From Atherinomorus stipes (lineage: Eukaryota > Chordata > Actinopteri > Atheriniformes > Atherinidae), in contig JALJCO010012847.1 in assembly GCA_023101725.1 (NCBI GenBank), forward strand, positions 346,374 to 410,373: a DNA stretch of 64,000 nucleotides, in the 5' to 3' direction. The notes beneath the pieces are model-generated. The model saw only the letters and a program-made list of their open reading frames with translations. It was not told the DNA's origin and made no database searches. A program made the position numbers and the translations under genes. Shown here piece after piece: positions 45,152 to 60,100 of the stretch; positions within the stretch are counted from its first letter, which is position 1; each line of letters opens with the position of its first letter.

Positions 45152-48100
45152 AAATTAAAAAAAAAAAAATAAAAATAAAAAAAAAAAAAAATTTTTATTA
45201 AATATAATTAAATTTTAATTTATTATTTAATTTTAAAAAAATAAAAAAAAAAAGAAGAAAAAAGAAGAAAAAATATAAAAATGAGAAAGGAAGAAAGAAA
45301 GTAAAAACAGAAAAAAAAGTAAATTTCTTATTTCTAGTATAGGAGAGTTTTGTTTTTTAAAAAAAAAAAATAAAAAAAATATAAAAAAAAAAAATGGGGG
45401 TGGTTGGGTGGGGGGAGTGAAGGGGAGAGGAAAAGGAGGGGGAGAGGAAGGGGATAGGAAAAAAAGTGATATAAGATACAGAGTGGAGGGCGCGATGGCT
45501 CAATGGCGGGAGGCTGAGTGGGGAAAGTTCCCCCTCTTCATGAAAAAATCAAAAAAAAATATTATTAATAGTTTGTGCGACGTTATTGGATATTTTTTTT
45601 GAGTATTTTTTGGGGGGGGGGGGGAAAAAACCGGGAGAAGAGAATAGGAAAAGAAGAGGGGGGGGGGGGGGGGGGGGGGAAGGAGAAGAAATAAAAATAA
45701 AAAAAAATAAAATAAAAAAAAAAAAAAAAAAAAAAAAAAAATAAATAATAATAATTTTAATTACCATTAATTATGATGAAGCAGGAGTTGTGTAGATGTA
45801 GATTAAAAATAATGTTGATTAAAAATTAATTTTAATATTAATTAATAAAATAATAAAAAATTGAATTGTGAAAAGAAAATATAAAAAAAAATTAATCTTA
45901 ACTGAGTGGTTGCATGCGTGTATGAATGTACAATCATCAATGATAAAGAAAGCTGTCAAATATAACTTTTTTACAAATCTAATAAAATAAAATTAATTGT
46001 TTTCCTATTCATTTGAATTAATGATAGATAAAATAAAGTTCCGTTTAAAATGATATATTTAATATTCTCTTCCCAAAATTTTGCGCCTTTTGGGGGAAAA
46101 ACGGGAGGTAAATAAAAAAATGGAGAAGAGGAAAAAGGGAAGAGGGGGGAAATTTCTTTTTACGGGGGGGAAAGGAAATTCTTCTTTTTGTATTATAAAA
46201 TGAGTGATGATGGAGGGATGAGTGAAGAAGAAAGAAGATGTCGCAAGTAGCGACAACAAAATCTTAGTTCGTGCGCTTGATCTCTTATAATCTTCTTCTT
46301 CTCCCCTATGAAAATGTGTTTTTAGCCCCTTAAATATCATCATTGCCATTACCACGGCTTTATCACCACCATACCTTGGTTCACAATTTCTAATTTAATG
46401 GAATTATTTTTTCTTTTTTGTGTTTTGCCTTCATTTTCCTTTTCATTTACTTTTGCCACCACAAGGACTGCATGTGTGAACATTTCTTATTATATGTATT
46501 ATTTTCTCTAGTCATTTTCCTGCATGCTCGCTCTTTTGTTTCGCTTTCCTCTCTTCTCTTAACACCATGTGTCACATCCACTCACCCTATGTTTTGTTTT
46601 GTTGATTTGTTAATGCGCACCTCATCACAATGAAAAACTTAAATGAAAAAAAAAGGCAATTAAACTAAAAGCTCTGTTCACACAATGTTCTGAAACGAGG
46701 AATAACTACTACATGCACCTGTACTGGTGCAGCAGTGTCCAGCTCATTATGTACAGAATTGTCCGATCGCAGGGCTGAATTTCTGCAATCCAGTCTGCAT
46801 TTGGCCCAAAGGAGGCTCGTTCAATCAAATATCTGGATATAAACTTTTACAAAATGCTAAATACCTAAAAAAAAATAAAGGTTAGCAACAAACAAAAGAT
46901 AAATACGATCTACGACACATTTATCTTGCGGCCATCCTCTACGTGTAAAGCTTGTAAAGAGTCAGAATCTACGTGGATTAGGAGGATAAAGTAGTTTTAG
47001 GGGCTGATGATGATAAAAATTGTGACAAAAGTAACAACAATCAGCTTCTCTCACCAAGATGCCAAATCAGGACTTTTGTTGTGGCACGATTAATAACTTT
47101 GTTGTTTCCGCATTAATGCCTGAAGATATTGACGCATTAGTTCCACAGATTCATTTCTTTTTATTTGCTTCTACCGGAATTTCCTGCTCCGACAGAGAGA
47201 AGCCAGTGCGTTGCCATGGTAATCAGTGATTCTGGGATAGACTGTGAGGGATTGAGGAAGCCGCGAGCGTGCACTTATCCAGGATGGGTTTCACCTGGCT
47301 TGATGAATCCGTGTCGGCTCATCCTGGATACGAGCCCAGAACCCGAACAGCTTAGAACGATGCATTCCTTACCGAGACCAGAACCAGAACCTGTAACAAC
47401 ACCAGAACCGACACTGACAGGAAGGGGTGTGATGAACCTACACTTCATGGCCAGCAGCAGGGACAGGTTGGGCTGCTTCCCCTGAGCTCTCTGAGCCAGG
47501 ATGCTGCAGAGACCCTGGAGGTCCAGCAGACACAGAGACATCTCCTTCAGCAGCCGGTCCACCTCTGATGTTCCTGCTGGAGGAGGAGGAGGAGGAGGAC
47601 GCTCCAACACATCTTCATCCTGAACCTCAGAGGGAGAAAAACACACCAAAGTTTCAGAGGAAGGTCGCCCCCCCCACTGTGACTCACCAATATCTAACCA
47701 GCAGAGACGGGACGTTGGACACGGAGACTCTGAACCCAGTGAGACAGATTAGCTGGAAACTGCATCAAAACCCGGATCAAGTCTCCGTCCATCATCACGA
47801 CTGATGACGTGAGGATTCGTGCGCGCCAATGAGACACAGGAAATGACCTAACTGACTCCTCATCGTTTCTTTTCTTAACATTCCCTTTCCTCTTGTCGGG
47901 TCCAGCAGTATTATGTAAAATGTAGTTATAAGCAAGCATTTAATTAAATAAAATGAATAAATTCAGAACATCAAGAGGAGCCTTAAATCAATAAAGATCC
48001 CCTTGGCAAAGCAAACCTGTTCAACACAACAAAGCAGCCTGAACACCATTCTGTTGCTACGATGGACAGGATAAGTGAAAGAGACAAGGAAAGGAAGTTA

Positions 48101-51100
48101 CCTAACTGATTTAAATCTTTAGCGTGGTGTCAACTGTCATAAGGAGATGACAAATGACTGCAGACTTTATGCTCCCTGGCAACCTGAAGCTGTTTTTTAA
48201 GGCTACACAGCTGTTCAGTCCCAGTCCATTGAGTTCCCTTCACACTGTTCATGTGGAAATGATCTTACTTTCACTGTTAAACACAGCTCTGAGTTCTACT
48301 GTTGTTTTTCTTCCATGGTTTCAATATCGATGTGGAAATGGATCCTGAGTCTGGTTCAGTGTAACTACTGTGGAGGAGAAAAGACTGAACATTAACTGTC
48401 CATTCAGGGACGTGGACCTCATGTTCGAACTCGTCTTTCTGAGATTATGGATGTGAATCCATGAACATGGACTCCAGTTACCCGTGGTCACCTGAACAAC
48501 AGCGTGATATCCTCCTCTACTTGTATTTCTGTACACTGTTGGTCTGAGCTGTGCTTTTTGAATCATTACTAATAAAAAATCTATCTGTGAAGAAATCAGG
48601 AGCAAAGTGAGACCACCAGGACGAACACAGCAGCAGATCGGCACCAGAATGAAGACGCTGATGTGGTCCAGAAACACCAGATTCAGTGTTTTAGAAGATC
48701 CTTCTTCACCTGTACCAGCAAACATTCAGACAGCTGTCAGGTGACCAATCATTAGTCTGATGATGATGATGATGATCTTTCTCCATCTGAAGTATTTAAG
48801 ATTGAAGAAAATAACCAACTATTTCTGACCTCAGACGGAGAGTTAACGTGTTTGGTCTTGTAGCTTCTGATCATGTGACAAAACATGGAAGCTTCCTGCT
48901 CTTTACGTCCAGTTTTAGATAAATAACAATCATATTTCCAGCTCAGCTGAATCAACATCCAGACTCAGCTGTTCACTCAGCCGTTGCCATGGTGAATCAG
49001 AGTTTCTGATCCCTTTTATTTACCACACAGACTACAAGAAACTGAAAAGCGGAACCAGCTTCCATCTCATTGGCTGGATGGATTCCAGATCAGTGAGGTC
49101 ATACAGCTCTGTTACCTGTAGGAAGGCTCCGGACCATGGGACCAAACCTGCATCCTCTTCCTCCTCCTGCAGAAGACAGGGCTGTTGCAGATGAGGAAGA
49201 CTCTTCTTCTTCTTCTGCAGCCTGGTGCTGGTTACCTAAAAGGACACAGACCAGCAGATGAACTGAAGGAACTGATTTTTCTTTTCATTTTTTATCATTA
49301 AAGTGACTAGAGGCAGGAATTAAAAAACAAACAAACATACATGTCCATTTTTCCTAATACTAATGGGTGATGAAGCGTTAAATACCCCCAAAAAACGTTT
49401 CCACCCACAGGCTGTGTGCTGCAAAATGCGCTGCAATTCGGTGTCCGAATTTCCCGCGCTGCCCTGCGGACGTGACGTCAAATGACGCTACATCCGCAGT
49501 TTTGATACAGGAAGAAGACGGTCGCGGTAAATTCAAACACTGTAAGCGATAGTTATGGATCCTTCTGCCGTCAGCAAACGATCCAGATCAACTGAAAGAC
49601 ACTAAAAAGTGGAACTACGAAGAAAAAGCGCAGGAAACAACATTATAGCTTCAGTTTGTGCTCCCGTGACGGCTTGGCTCTTGGCTGCAGTTACCTGAAG
49701 TGCCGGTCGCGGCAGTTGCGAGTTTCGTTTCTTAATCTTGCCTCTAGTCCCTTTAAGAATAACTCTTTTTTTGTTAAAAAAAAAAAAAAGTCCAAATAGG
49801 TCAGGTGAAATAATTATACAGTGGTTTGTGCACATGTATTCAGTTCTCCCAGTCTCAGCTCTCTGGAAGATTAAAACAAATATTCCTCCAGAACTTTCAT
49901 GGATTTATCTCCATCCATCATTCCATCAGCCAACAGAAACATCTCCACATCATGATACTGCCACCACCATGCTTCATTGTTGGTTTGTTCAAGTTTAGTC
50001 TCCTCTGATCAGAGGACCCTCTGGATCAGCTGATGGATTTGATAAGCTGATGGACTGGATCAGCTGATGGGTTGGATCAGCTGATAGACTGGATCAGATG
50101 ATGGGTTGGATCAGATGATGGATTTGATCAGATGATGGACTGGATCAGATGATGGACTGGATCAGATGATGGACTAGAACAGATGATAGACTGGATCAGA
50201 TGATGGATTTGATAAGCTGATGGACTGGATCAGCTGATGGGTTGGATCAGCTGATGGACTGGATCAGATGATGGGTTGGATCAGATGATGGATTTGATCA
50301 GATGATGGACTGGATCAGATGATGGACTGGATAAGATGATGGATTTGATAAGCTGATGGACTGGATCAGATGATGGGCTGGATCAGCTGATAGACTGGAT
50401 CAGATGATGGGTTGGATCAGCTGATAGACTGGATCAGATGATGGGTGGTCAGATGATGGGTTGGATCAGATGATGGATTTGATCAGATGATGGACTGGAT
50501 CAGATGATGGACTGGATCAGATGATGGATTTGATAAGCTGATGGACTGGATCAGATGATGGGTTGGATCAGCTGATAGACTGGATCAGATGATGGGTTGG
50601 ATCAGCTGATAGACTGGATCAGATGATGGGTTGGATCAGATGATGGACTAGAACAGCTGATAGACTGGATAGCTGATGGATTTGATAAGCTGATGGACTG
50701 GATCAGCTGATGGACTGGATCAGATGATGGACTGGATCAGATGATGGATGATTTGATAAGCTGATGGACTAGAACAGCTAATAGACTGGATCAGCTGATG
50801 GATTTGATAAGCTGATGGACTGGATCAGCTGATGGACTGGATCAGATGATGGACTGGATCAGATGATGGATTTGATAAGCTGATGGACTGGATCAGCTGA
50901 TGGACTGGATCAGATGATGGACTGGATCAGATGATAGACTGGATCAGCTGTTGGATTTGATAAGCTGATGGACTGGATCAGCTGATGGACTGGATCAGAT
51001 GATGGACTGGATCAGATGATGGGTTGGATCAGCTGATGGACTAGAACAGCTGATAGACTGGATCAGCTGATGGATTTGATAAGCTGATGGACTGGATCAG

Positions 51101-54100
51101 CTGATGGACTGGATCAGATGATAGACTGGATCAGATGATGGGTTGGATCAGCTGATAGACTGGATCTGAGATGATGTGGGTTCACCTTACCATCAGTTGC
51201 GATGTGAGTCTCTCAATCTCGTCTTTCTGATGCTTGAACAGCTGTTGAGGAGCAGACAACATGTTCATGTCTTTATTTGACCTGTGTGCGATTGTGTGTG
51301 TGTGTGTGTGGTTGTGTGAGAATGTGTGTGTGTGTGTGCAGTTGTGTTACCCTGCTGCTGTGGTCCTGCTGCTGCAGCAGCTGACTGTTTTCTACTTCGA
51401 GTCTCTTCAGGTCCTGCATGGGCAGCCTCACACCATCATCCAGACACTGCTGCACCTTCTCCTGCAGGCTGTACAGAAACACACACATAGGTTGCTGGTT
51501 CCATCTCCATCTTCCCCATTCTGCATGGAAACTATGGATAAAGGCGTTTCATTGGCTGTCGGCAGCCGTCAACGTTCTTTTTAGCCGATTGAACATGTGT
51601 AATCGCTTCAGCTAGTCATTCAGCCAGTGGGCACGTTTACATGGAGACGTTTCTCCCTTTCGGTATGAAATCATTCTGATTGAGGATTTAAGGGCAGCGG
51701 TTTACATGGGAACTAATTCATTCTGATCTCGTGTGTACATGTGCCAAGGGGGGGGGGGACATTTATTCAGAATAACTCTGTCTCACGTGCCCAGAATGAT
51801 GCGACATCACGTTATTTATTAAAGACCGAGGTCAATAAACTGATCGTCACGATTGTTGTTGTTTCTGCAGGACTTCGATCCAGCAGCAGCTGATCCTCAT
51901 GAGCTCCTACTGCAGACAACCAAGAGAAAAAGGTGCAGAGACAGAGTTTGAGTTAAAAACAAGTTTTCTGTCGCTGTCCAGGGAGTTACGTTGTTCACCA
52001 CCATCTGTCAAAGTGAGGAAACATTATTCGTAGCCCGTTGATGTGTCGTCAAAGCATGGGCTGTAAGAACGCAACCTCACAACCTTCTGATTTAGCGTTT
52101 CCATAATACTATGATCGGTTTGGGGAAAGGAATATTCTACCCCTGTGAAACCAAAAGAAAATTCATTCGGTTCGGCACTTTTCATTCGGAAAGAGGTGTT
52201 TACATGGATCATTTTCATTCCGACAGCGCTTTTAAACCGAAAGTAGTCAGTATATTTGGGTCCATGTAAACGCAGCTAGTGATGGGCTGACCAATCAGAT
52301 TGGAGGAGGGCTGGCTTTTCTTCACGAATCAGCGAACAAGAAGACCACAAGTGAAGATGGTAAATAGCCCAGAAAAAATAACGAAAGCGCAGACATAATG
52401 CACTGTCACATTGTTCGGTATCGTTTTGGATCAATCATCTTTGATCACGTGGGATGAAGACATGGAGGAGCAGCGCATCAGCCGGTGGAGGAGAGGTCGG
52501 CGCTGCTTGCAGTTGGAGAGACATTTCAGGTTTTCATTTTTTAGGGCGACAGTACAGATCAGCACCGCTTGCTGTTGTGGCGACATTATATTTTGACATG
52601 CATAGAAGGTAGGCCCAAGTCTGGAGACGGTTTGGTGTGTTCTTGTGAACTTTTCTGACCGTGTCAGGGAGATTGAGGCTGAATGATCAGCCCAACTCCA
52701 TTTTCTGGCAATGATCGCGACGCAGATGTTCTCCTCTCTGGATAAAGTGTGGTCGTACCTGTGCACAGATGCAATCAGCTCCTTCTCTCTCTTGGCCTGG
52801 ATCTCGATCATAAAGTCTTTCTCTTTAATCCGAGCGCATCCTTCCTCCAGGTTCTTCTGTAGCCGGGACACAGTCTCCTCCAGATCTTTGGCTTTCTGCT
52901 GTAACTCCTCCTGCTGAGCATACACAAGTCACAACAGCTGAGCCATATTTGGACCAAACTGACATAAAGTTCAGTTTTCTTCATGTATTTGAGGTGCATG
53001 CAACGGGGGGAGAGGGGAGTCAAATATACAGTCTGGGGGCCAAAACTGGTCTTCCAGAGGGTCCAATCTTCACACGATGAATTTGATAAATGTGAAGAAG
53101 GAAATCTGTAAGAAGTCATCTGCACACTGCAAAAACTCAAATCTTACAAAGTATATTTTTCTCATTTCCAGTCAAAATATCTCATCACACTCAAAGTAAG
53201 ACACAATTACCTGAAGAAAAACATTTCAGTGAGATATAGGAACTTGTTTTAAGGTAAATGCATCTTATTTCAAGAAATCTTATTAAGAAATTCTCACTTG
53301 TCCTATTTTTTTTTTTTTTTTGGCTTATTAAAAAATTTTAAAAATATTTTGGCCACCATTAAAATAAGTGAAAAAAAAACATTTTTTTTTTAATTAAAAA
53401 GACTTTCTGCCAATGGAAAAGCAAAAAAATTTTCCAATGGAATAAGCAAATTTTCTTGAAATAAGACGTTGCTTCAAAACAAGTTCCTATATCTCACTGA
53501 AATGTTTCTCTTCAGGTAATTTTGTCTTATTTTGGGTGTGATGACATATTTTGACTAGAAATGAGAAAAACTTTGTAAGATTTGAGTTTTTGCAGTGCTC
53601 TACAGAAAACCGTGGACCTGTTACCGTATCAGACCTGGGCCTTAATTTTCCCACAGTCTGAAAAGGAGACAATCCACTCACCGACCCAGCGCTTTTTAAC
53701 CAGAACACAGAAATATGGTCCCATCACGCCCAGTTTTTAATCATTTGTACACTTGTAGGGTTCATCCAAAGATTTCACTTTTAAAGCCCTCAGTGGTTTC
53801 TGTTGTCTCTCTGAGCTTTTAACACCTCGCCATCCTCAGACAGAGGTCTGTTATCCAATCACTTGACAGAAAACAAAGAACAACAGAGGTTTTCCATCCA
53901 GGCCCCATGACTGGATTTACCTGCCTGAGGACATCAGGTCAGACTCTGTGTGATCTTATAAGATGTTCTGAAAACAGGTTTTTACTCGTGACTTTTTCAC
54001 ATCGTTATTATTGTTTCTATTATTATTGTCATTTTCATTCTCATTAATTCTATTATTATTTACTGAAAACATGAACAGTCTATCCTCACCTATTGTGGGA

Positions 54101-57100
54101 AACAGTCAAATTCCCTGAGAACAAATAAACCTAAACTGTTTGACTGTTTTTTTGGGGTTTTGGGTTGTATACTGTTATGAGGGAATTCAAGCTCTGCATT
54201 TTACCCACCTCTTGGCCAGAGTGGGCTAATTAGCAGTGGGCTGCTTGATAAAGCAGCCTGGGGAGTAGTAAGTGGGGGAGACGGACCTTGCTCAGGGGCC
54301 CATCGTGATTCACATGAGTGCCATGTAGGGGGCTTGAACCCGCGTCTGCCGCGGCAAACCCCACGACATTACCATTATGATACCCACTCCTCTGATACAG
54401 GGAGCTCCGCCTCCTCAGGTGTACCACCAGGTGTACTGTCAGCAGAGGTGTCAAAAGTAGAAGTAAAAGTAGTTTGCAAGTAGAAATCCTGCCATGTTTT
54501 CAGATCTGCCAGTACAGGTGTTTTCACCAACAGACTCGTCTGACTAGTAGAGGAGCTAATTAAATCCAGCTGGTTTAGTGACTGCTTGGAAAAACTGACG
54601 GACAAGATTTCTACTTTCTACTTCTAACCTACTTTGACACCTCTGACAGGTGTAAGATCAGGTCTGCTGTCAGGTGTACGATCATGGATCAGGTGTACTG
54701 TCAGGGATCAGGTGTACTGTCAGGTGTACGATCAGGTGCACGATCAGGGATCAGGTGTACGATCATGGATCAGGTGTACAATCAGGAATCAGGTGTACTG
54801 TCAGGTGTACGATCAGGTGCACGATCAGAGATCAGGTGTACGATCAGGGATCAGGTGTACAATCAGGGATCAGGTGCACGATCAGGGATCAGGTGTACGA
54901 TCAGTGATCAGGTGTACGATCAGGGATCAGGTGTACTGTCAGGTGTACGATCAGGTGCACGATCAGGGATCAGGTGCACGATCAGGGATCAGGTGTACTG
55001 TCAGGTGTACGATCAGGTGCACGATCAGGGATCAGGTGTACGATCAGGGATCAGGTGTACAATCAGGGATCAGGTGTACTGTCAGGTGTACGATCAGGTG
55101 CACGATCAGAGATCAGGTGTACGATCAGGGATCAGGTGTACAATCAGGGATCAGGTGCACGATCAGGGATCAGGTGTACGATCAGTGATCAGGTGTACGA
55201 TCAGGGATCAGGTGTACTGTCAGGTGTAGATCAGGTGCACGATCAGGGATCAGGTGCACGATCAGGGATCAGGTGTACTGTCAGGTGTACGATCAGGTGC
55301 ACGATCAGGGATCAGGTGTACGATCAGGGATCAGGTGTACGATCAGGTGCACGATCAGTGATCAGGTGTACTGTCAGGTGAACGATCAGGGATCAGGTGA
55401 ACGATCAGGGATCAGGTGCACGATCAGGGATCAGGTGCACAATCAGGGATCAGATGTACGATCAGGGATCAGGTGTACGATCAGGGATCAGGTGAACGAT
55501 CAGGGATCAGGTGCACAATCAGGGATCAGGTGTACGATCAGGGATCAGGTGCACGATCAGGGATCAGGTGTATGATCAGGGATCAGGTGCACGATCAGGG
55601 ATCAGGTGTATGATCAGGGATCAGGTGTATGATCAGGGATCAGGTGCACGATCAGGGATCAGGTGCACGATCAGGGATCAGGTGCACGATCAGGGATCAG
55701 GTGCACGATCAGGGATCAGGTGTATAATCAGGGATCAGGTGTATGATCAGGGATCAGGTGCACGATCAGGGATCAGGTGTATGATCAGGGATCAGGTGCA
55801 CGATCAGGGATCAGGTGCACGATCAGGGATCAGGTGTATGATCAGGGATCAGGTGTATGATCAGGGATCAGGTGCACGATCAGGGATCAGGTGCACGATC
55901 AGGGATCAGGTGTATGATCAGGGATCAGGTGCACGATCAGGGATCAGGTGTATGATCAGGGATCAGGTGCACGATCAGGGATCAGGTGCACGATCAGGGA
56001 TCAGGTGTATAATCAGGGATCAGGTGTATGATCAGGGATCAGGTGCACGATCAGGGATCAGGTGTATGATCAGGGATCGGTGCACGATCAGGGATCAGGT
56101 GCACGATCAGGGATCAGGTGTATGATCAGGGATCAGGTGTATGATCAGGGATCAGGTGCACGATCAGGGATCAGGTGCACGATCAGGGATCAGGTGTATG
56201 ATCAGGGATCAGGTGCACGATCAGGGATCAGGTGTATGATCAGGGATCAGGTGCACGATCAGGGATCAGGTGCACGATCAGGGATCAGGTGTATGATCAG
56301 GGATCAGGTGCACGATCAGGGATCAGGTGTACGATCAGGTGTACGATCAGGTGCACGATCAGGGATCAGGTGCACGATCAGGGATCAGGTGTATGATCAG
56401 GGATCAGGTGCACGATCAGGGATCAGGTGCACGATCAGGTGTACGATCAGGGATCAGGTGTACGATCAGGGATCAGGTGCACGATCAGGGATCAGGTGTA
56501 CGATCAGGGATCAGGTGCACGATCAGGGATCAGGTGTACGATCAGGGATCAGGTGCACGATCAGGGATCAGGTGCACGATCAGGGATCAGGTGCACGATC
56601 AGGGATCAGGTGCACGATCAGGGATCAGGTGTACGATCAGGTGCACGATCAGGGATCAGGTGTACGATCAGGGATCAGGTGTACGATCAGGAATCAGGTG
56701 CACGATCAGGAATCAGGTGCACGATCAGGGATCAGGTGCACGATCAGGGATCAGGTGTACGATCAGGGATCAGGTGTACGATCAGGGATCAGGTGCACGA
56801 TCAGGGATCAGGTGTACGATCAGGGATCAGGTGTACGATCAGGGATCAGGTGCACGATCAGGGATCGGGTGTACGATCAGGGATCGGGTGTACGATCAGG
56901 GATCAGGTGTACGATCAGGGATCAGGTGCACGATCAGGGATCAGGTGTACTGTCAGGTGTACGGGGTGCTGCTACCTGCTTGGATTGGACCTGCACCTCG
57001 TCCAGCGTGGGCAGATCAGACAGGTATTTCTCCAGCGTCTCTATGCGCTGCTGCTTTTCTTGGTTCTGGTCGCTCTCCCTCTGACACTTCTTCTTCAGAC

Positions 57101-60100
57101 TGCTGATGTAACGATCCCTTGTCTTTATCTGTCAACAAATCACATGAAGATGTTTATTTCCAAGAAAAATCATGATTTCCTGTGTTAAATGAGGAAGCAG
57201 TCTTACCTTCTCCTCCAGTTTTCTGATGTCCTCGGTGTATCGCTGTGCAATTTGACTAAAGAACTTATTTAGATGGAGAACTTCCAGTTCAGCCAGGACT
57301 AGTTTCTTTCCCATTTCCTCATCGCAGCACATCATGTCAGATGCGTACGCACACGGCGGTCTCGCTGCCGACTCCTGAGGGATGAACAGACCATGAATTC
57401 TGGAACCCTTACTCTTTAATCTGAACGATCATCCAATACTCTGTCTCACCTCAATGTTTCGGAGGAAGGGGTCATCAAACAGGCCTCTCTGGCTCTGCAA
57501 GACCTGCTGAGCTCTGAGCTCGTTCTCTCTGATCCGAGCATGCAGCTGCAAGATCTGCTGCTTCTGTCTGAAATGCACACGAGAGACGGACATCTTTAGT
57601 TACAGAGTTAGTGCAAAGAAACCAGGAAAAATCCAGAAGAGGGAAGCCTAAAAGATTCTCCTGCTACCTGTTGATCTCCAGCTCTCTCTGCCTCAGCAAC
57701 CCCTCTTTCACCTTCACCAGGGTGCTGACAGGAAGTGAGGCCCCCCTCAGCATCTGAAAACACAAACACATCATTGTCCATCCATCCGTCCATTTCCTGC
57801 CACTTATTCAGGTCGGGTCAGCAGCCTAAGCAGAAAGATTCTTTTGGTCACGACCCCCAGCTGTCGACCATAGATGGGGGAAGGAATGTAGTTTCACCGG
57901 TAAATACAAACATTTTTCTTTCAGCTCAACTTCTTCTTCACTACGACAGACCGGTGCAGAGTCACCATCACTGCCAGCGGTGCGCCCAGCCGACTGTCCA
58001 TCTCCTGCTCATTGCTGAACAACACGATTAAATACTTGAACTTCCTCTTGGGGCAGAATCTCATTGCTGACCAGGTGAGGACACTGTTGAGGACCACAGT
58101 CTTGGCTTTGGAGGTGCCGATTCTCATTCCAACCACTTCACACTCGGCGGTGAATAGGGCTGAAAGATATATCGTTATCGTATCTATATCGAGATATGGA
58201 CATTCAAGATATTAATATCGCAAAAGCAACTATATAAAAGATCTAGATTTCCCCTGCGCTTGTCCTGCATATAAAGCTCCGGAAGTCACAAACAAAACTG
58301 CACTTTCCACCAAAGTGCTTGGTTTTCAACAAACCAGTAGTCATATCGCATCATATCGATATTGAGATGTCTGGCATGAATATCAAGATATGAAATTTTG
58401 TCCATATCGTTCAGCCCTAGCGGTGAATCTCTCCAGACATGGTTGGAGATCAAGGCCCAATGAAGCCAACAGAACCACATCATCTGCAGAAAACACCTCA
58501 GCTGAACCCAGGAATTCTATCTATATTGGTTATGAACAGAATTGGTGACAAAGGGCAGTCTCGGAGGAGTCAACCCTCACTGGAAATCTGATTTACTGCG
58601 AGCAATATGTACCGAGCTTTGCACCATTCAGACAGGGACCAGACAGCTCATAAAATGGGGTCTGGTACTCCATACTCCCCAAGCAACCCCCATAGGACTC
58701 CCCAGAGGACACTCTCAAATGCCTCCCTCCAAGTCTGCAAAGGTTGCGTGGACTCCCACGCCCCTGTAAGACCCTGCAGAGGAACAGGAATGAAAACCAC
58801 ACTGCTCCTCCTAAATCCGAGGTTTGTCTATCTGACACTCTTCTCTCCAGGACCTCTGAATAGACCTGACCTCAGGGCCCCTCCCTCTGAGAAATTTTAC
58901 CTCAGCAACCTCAACCCCAGAGATGTGACAGCCCACCCCTGGATCTCCAGACTGTTTCCTCATCAGAAGACATGTCTGTAGGATTGAGGAGGCCTTCAAA
59001 GTATTCCTATCACTGGCCCACAATGTCCCAAGTCAAGGTCAGTGGCACCCCACCCCCACTGTACACAGTGTTAAAGGATGACTTTCTTTTTTTTTTCAAC
59101 CTGGACCCTATTTCTAGTAGTCTATGCATGCATTTACTCACCGGTAAAATTTCTGTATCACTTTGACTTCTTTGGAAGACCTTGACTGCGTCCCAAATCG
59201 CGTACTTGCATACTCTATACTCAAAATTCCAAATTGAGTACACTAACCATACTATGTACTTAGTGGCTTAGTATGTGACTTTCAAGTATGCAGTGCTGTC
59301 CCAAATCGCATACTCCCGTGTGGAGTACTCACCGGAAATGAAACACCGGTGCCGACTTCTTCTACGGAAATTTTTGACCAGTGTACAGCCACAGCGCACT
59401 GCCGCCATCTTCTGCCGGCGCTTTTTACCGTTAAGTGTTTTTTTTTCTGGTTATTTCTCATCAGGAAAACATGAACATCCTTAGGGAAGCCTTACGCCGA
59501 AATCGGCGCCGGCAAATTGATCTCCTGCTACTGGCTGAAGCTGCGCAGGTTTGCAGCCGATGGTAATTTGTGTGAACCTACCAGTACATCTGACGTAATT
59601 TTTAACTCTAACTTGTGTCCACACAGATGTAATTACAAATATGCTAGAAATACTTAAAATGAAAAAACACACAAGTATGAGCGTAATACATAATGTGAGT
59701 AAAAGGTAATTATATTACATCATTGTTATTGAAGCATCAGTGTTACAGCATGTTACTGTGAGGACACTAAAAAAAATAAGTAAATGCAAAAAAGACAGCA
59801 AAAAAAAATAAACAAAACCACACCACTATTAATATAAATTAAACTGATTTTATTTCAGACATTTTTCCTTTTTTTTCCTCCGCCTCAAAACCGGGAACCA
59901 GGATGTACTGCCAGATTAATGCCCCAGTGCCCCTCCAGGCAGAGTCCCCGGATATCCTCGTCTGCCCCTAGAAAGAGCAAAACATACGTTACAGAAATCA
60001 TATAATAAGTTAACAAATAATGCTACAGATAAAACCTCCATAACTAATGCTGGTAGTATTGACAAACCATCTACCCATCTGGGCTGGCTCCAATCCGCCT

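Noticed and set aside
48321..48725. 134-codon minus-strand ORF
   Set aside because: No recognisable domain or splice context. It lies in a cep85l intron on the same strand, but its phase and sequence fit no part of the family.
49602..49835. Possible cep85l exon reading [15 protein letters not shown]
   Set aside because: The stretch is the inverted end of the TTAA-flanked MITE. Its phase and composition do not suit the coiled coil.
54634..57188. Plus-strand ORFs of up to 340 codons with a [18 protein letters not shown] repeat
   Set aside because: All three plus frames are open because the 19-bp unit lacks stops. The array is intronic to cep85l and antisense to it, and there is no non-repeat coding context.
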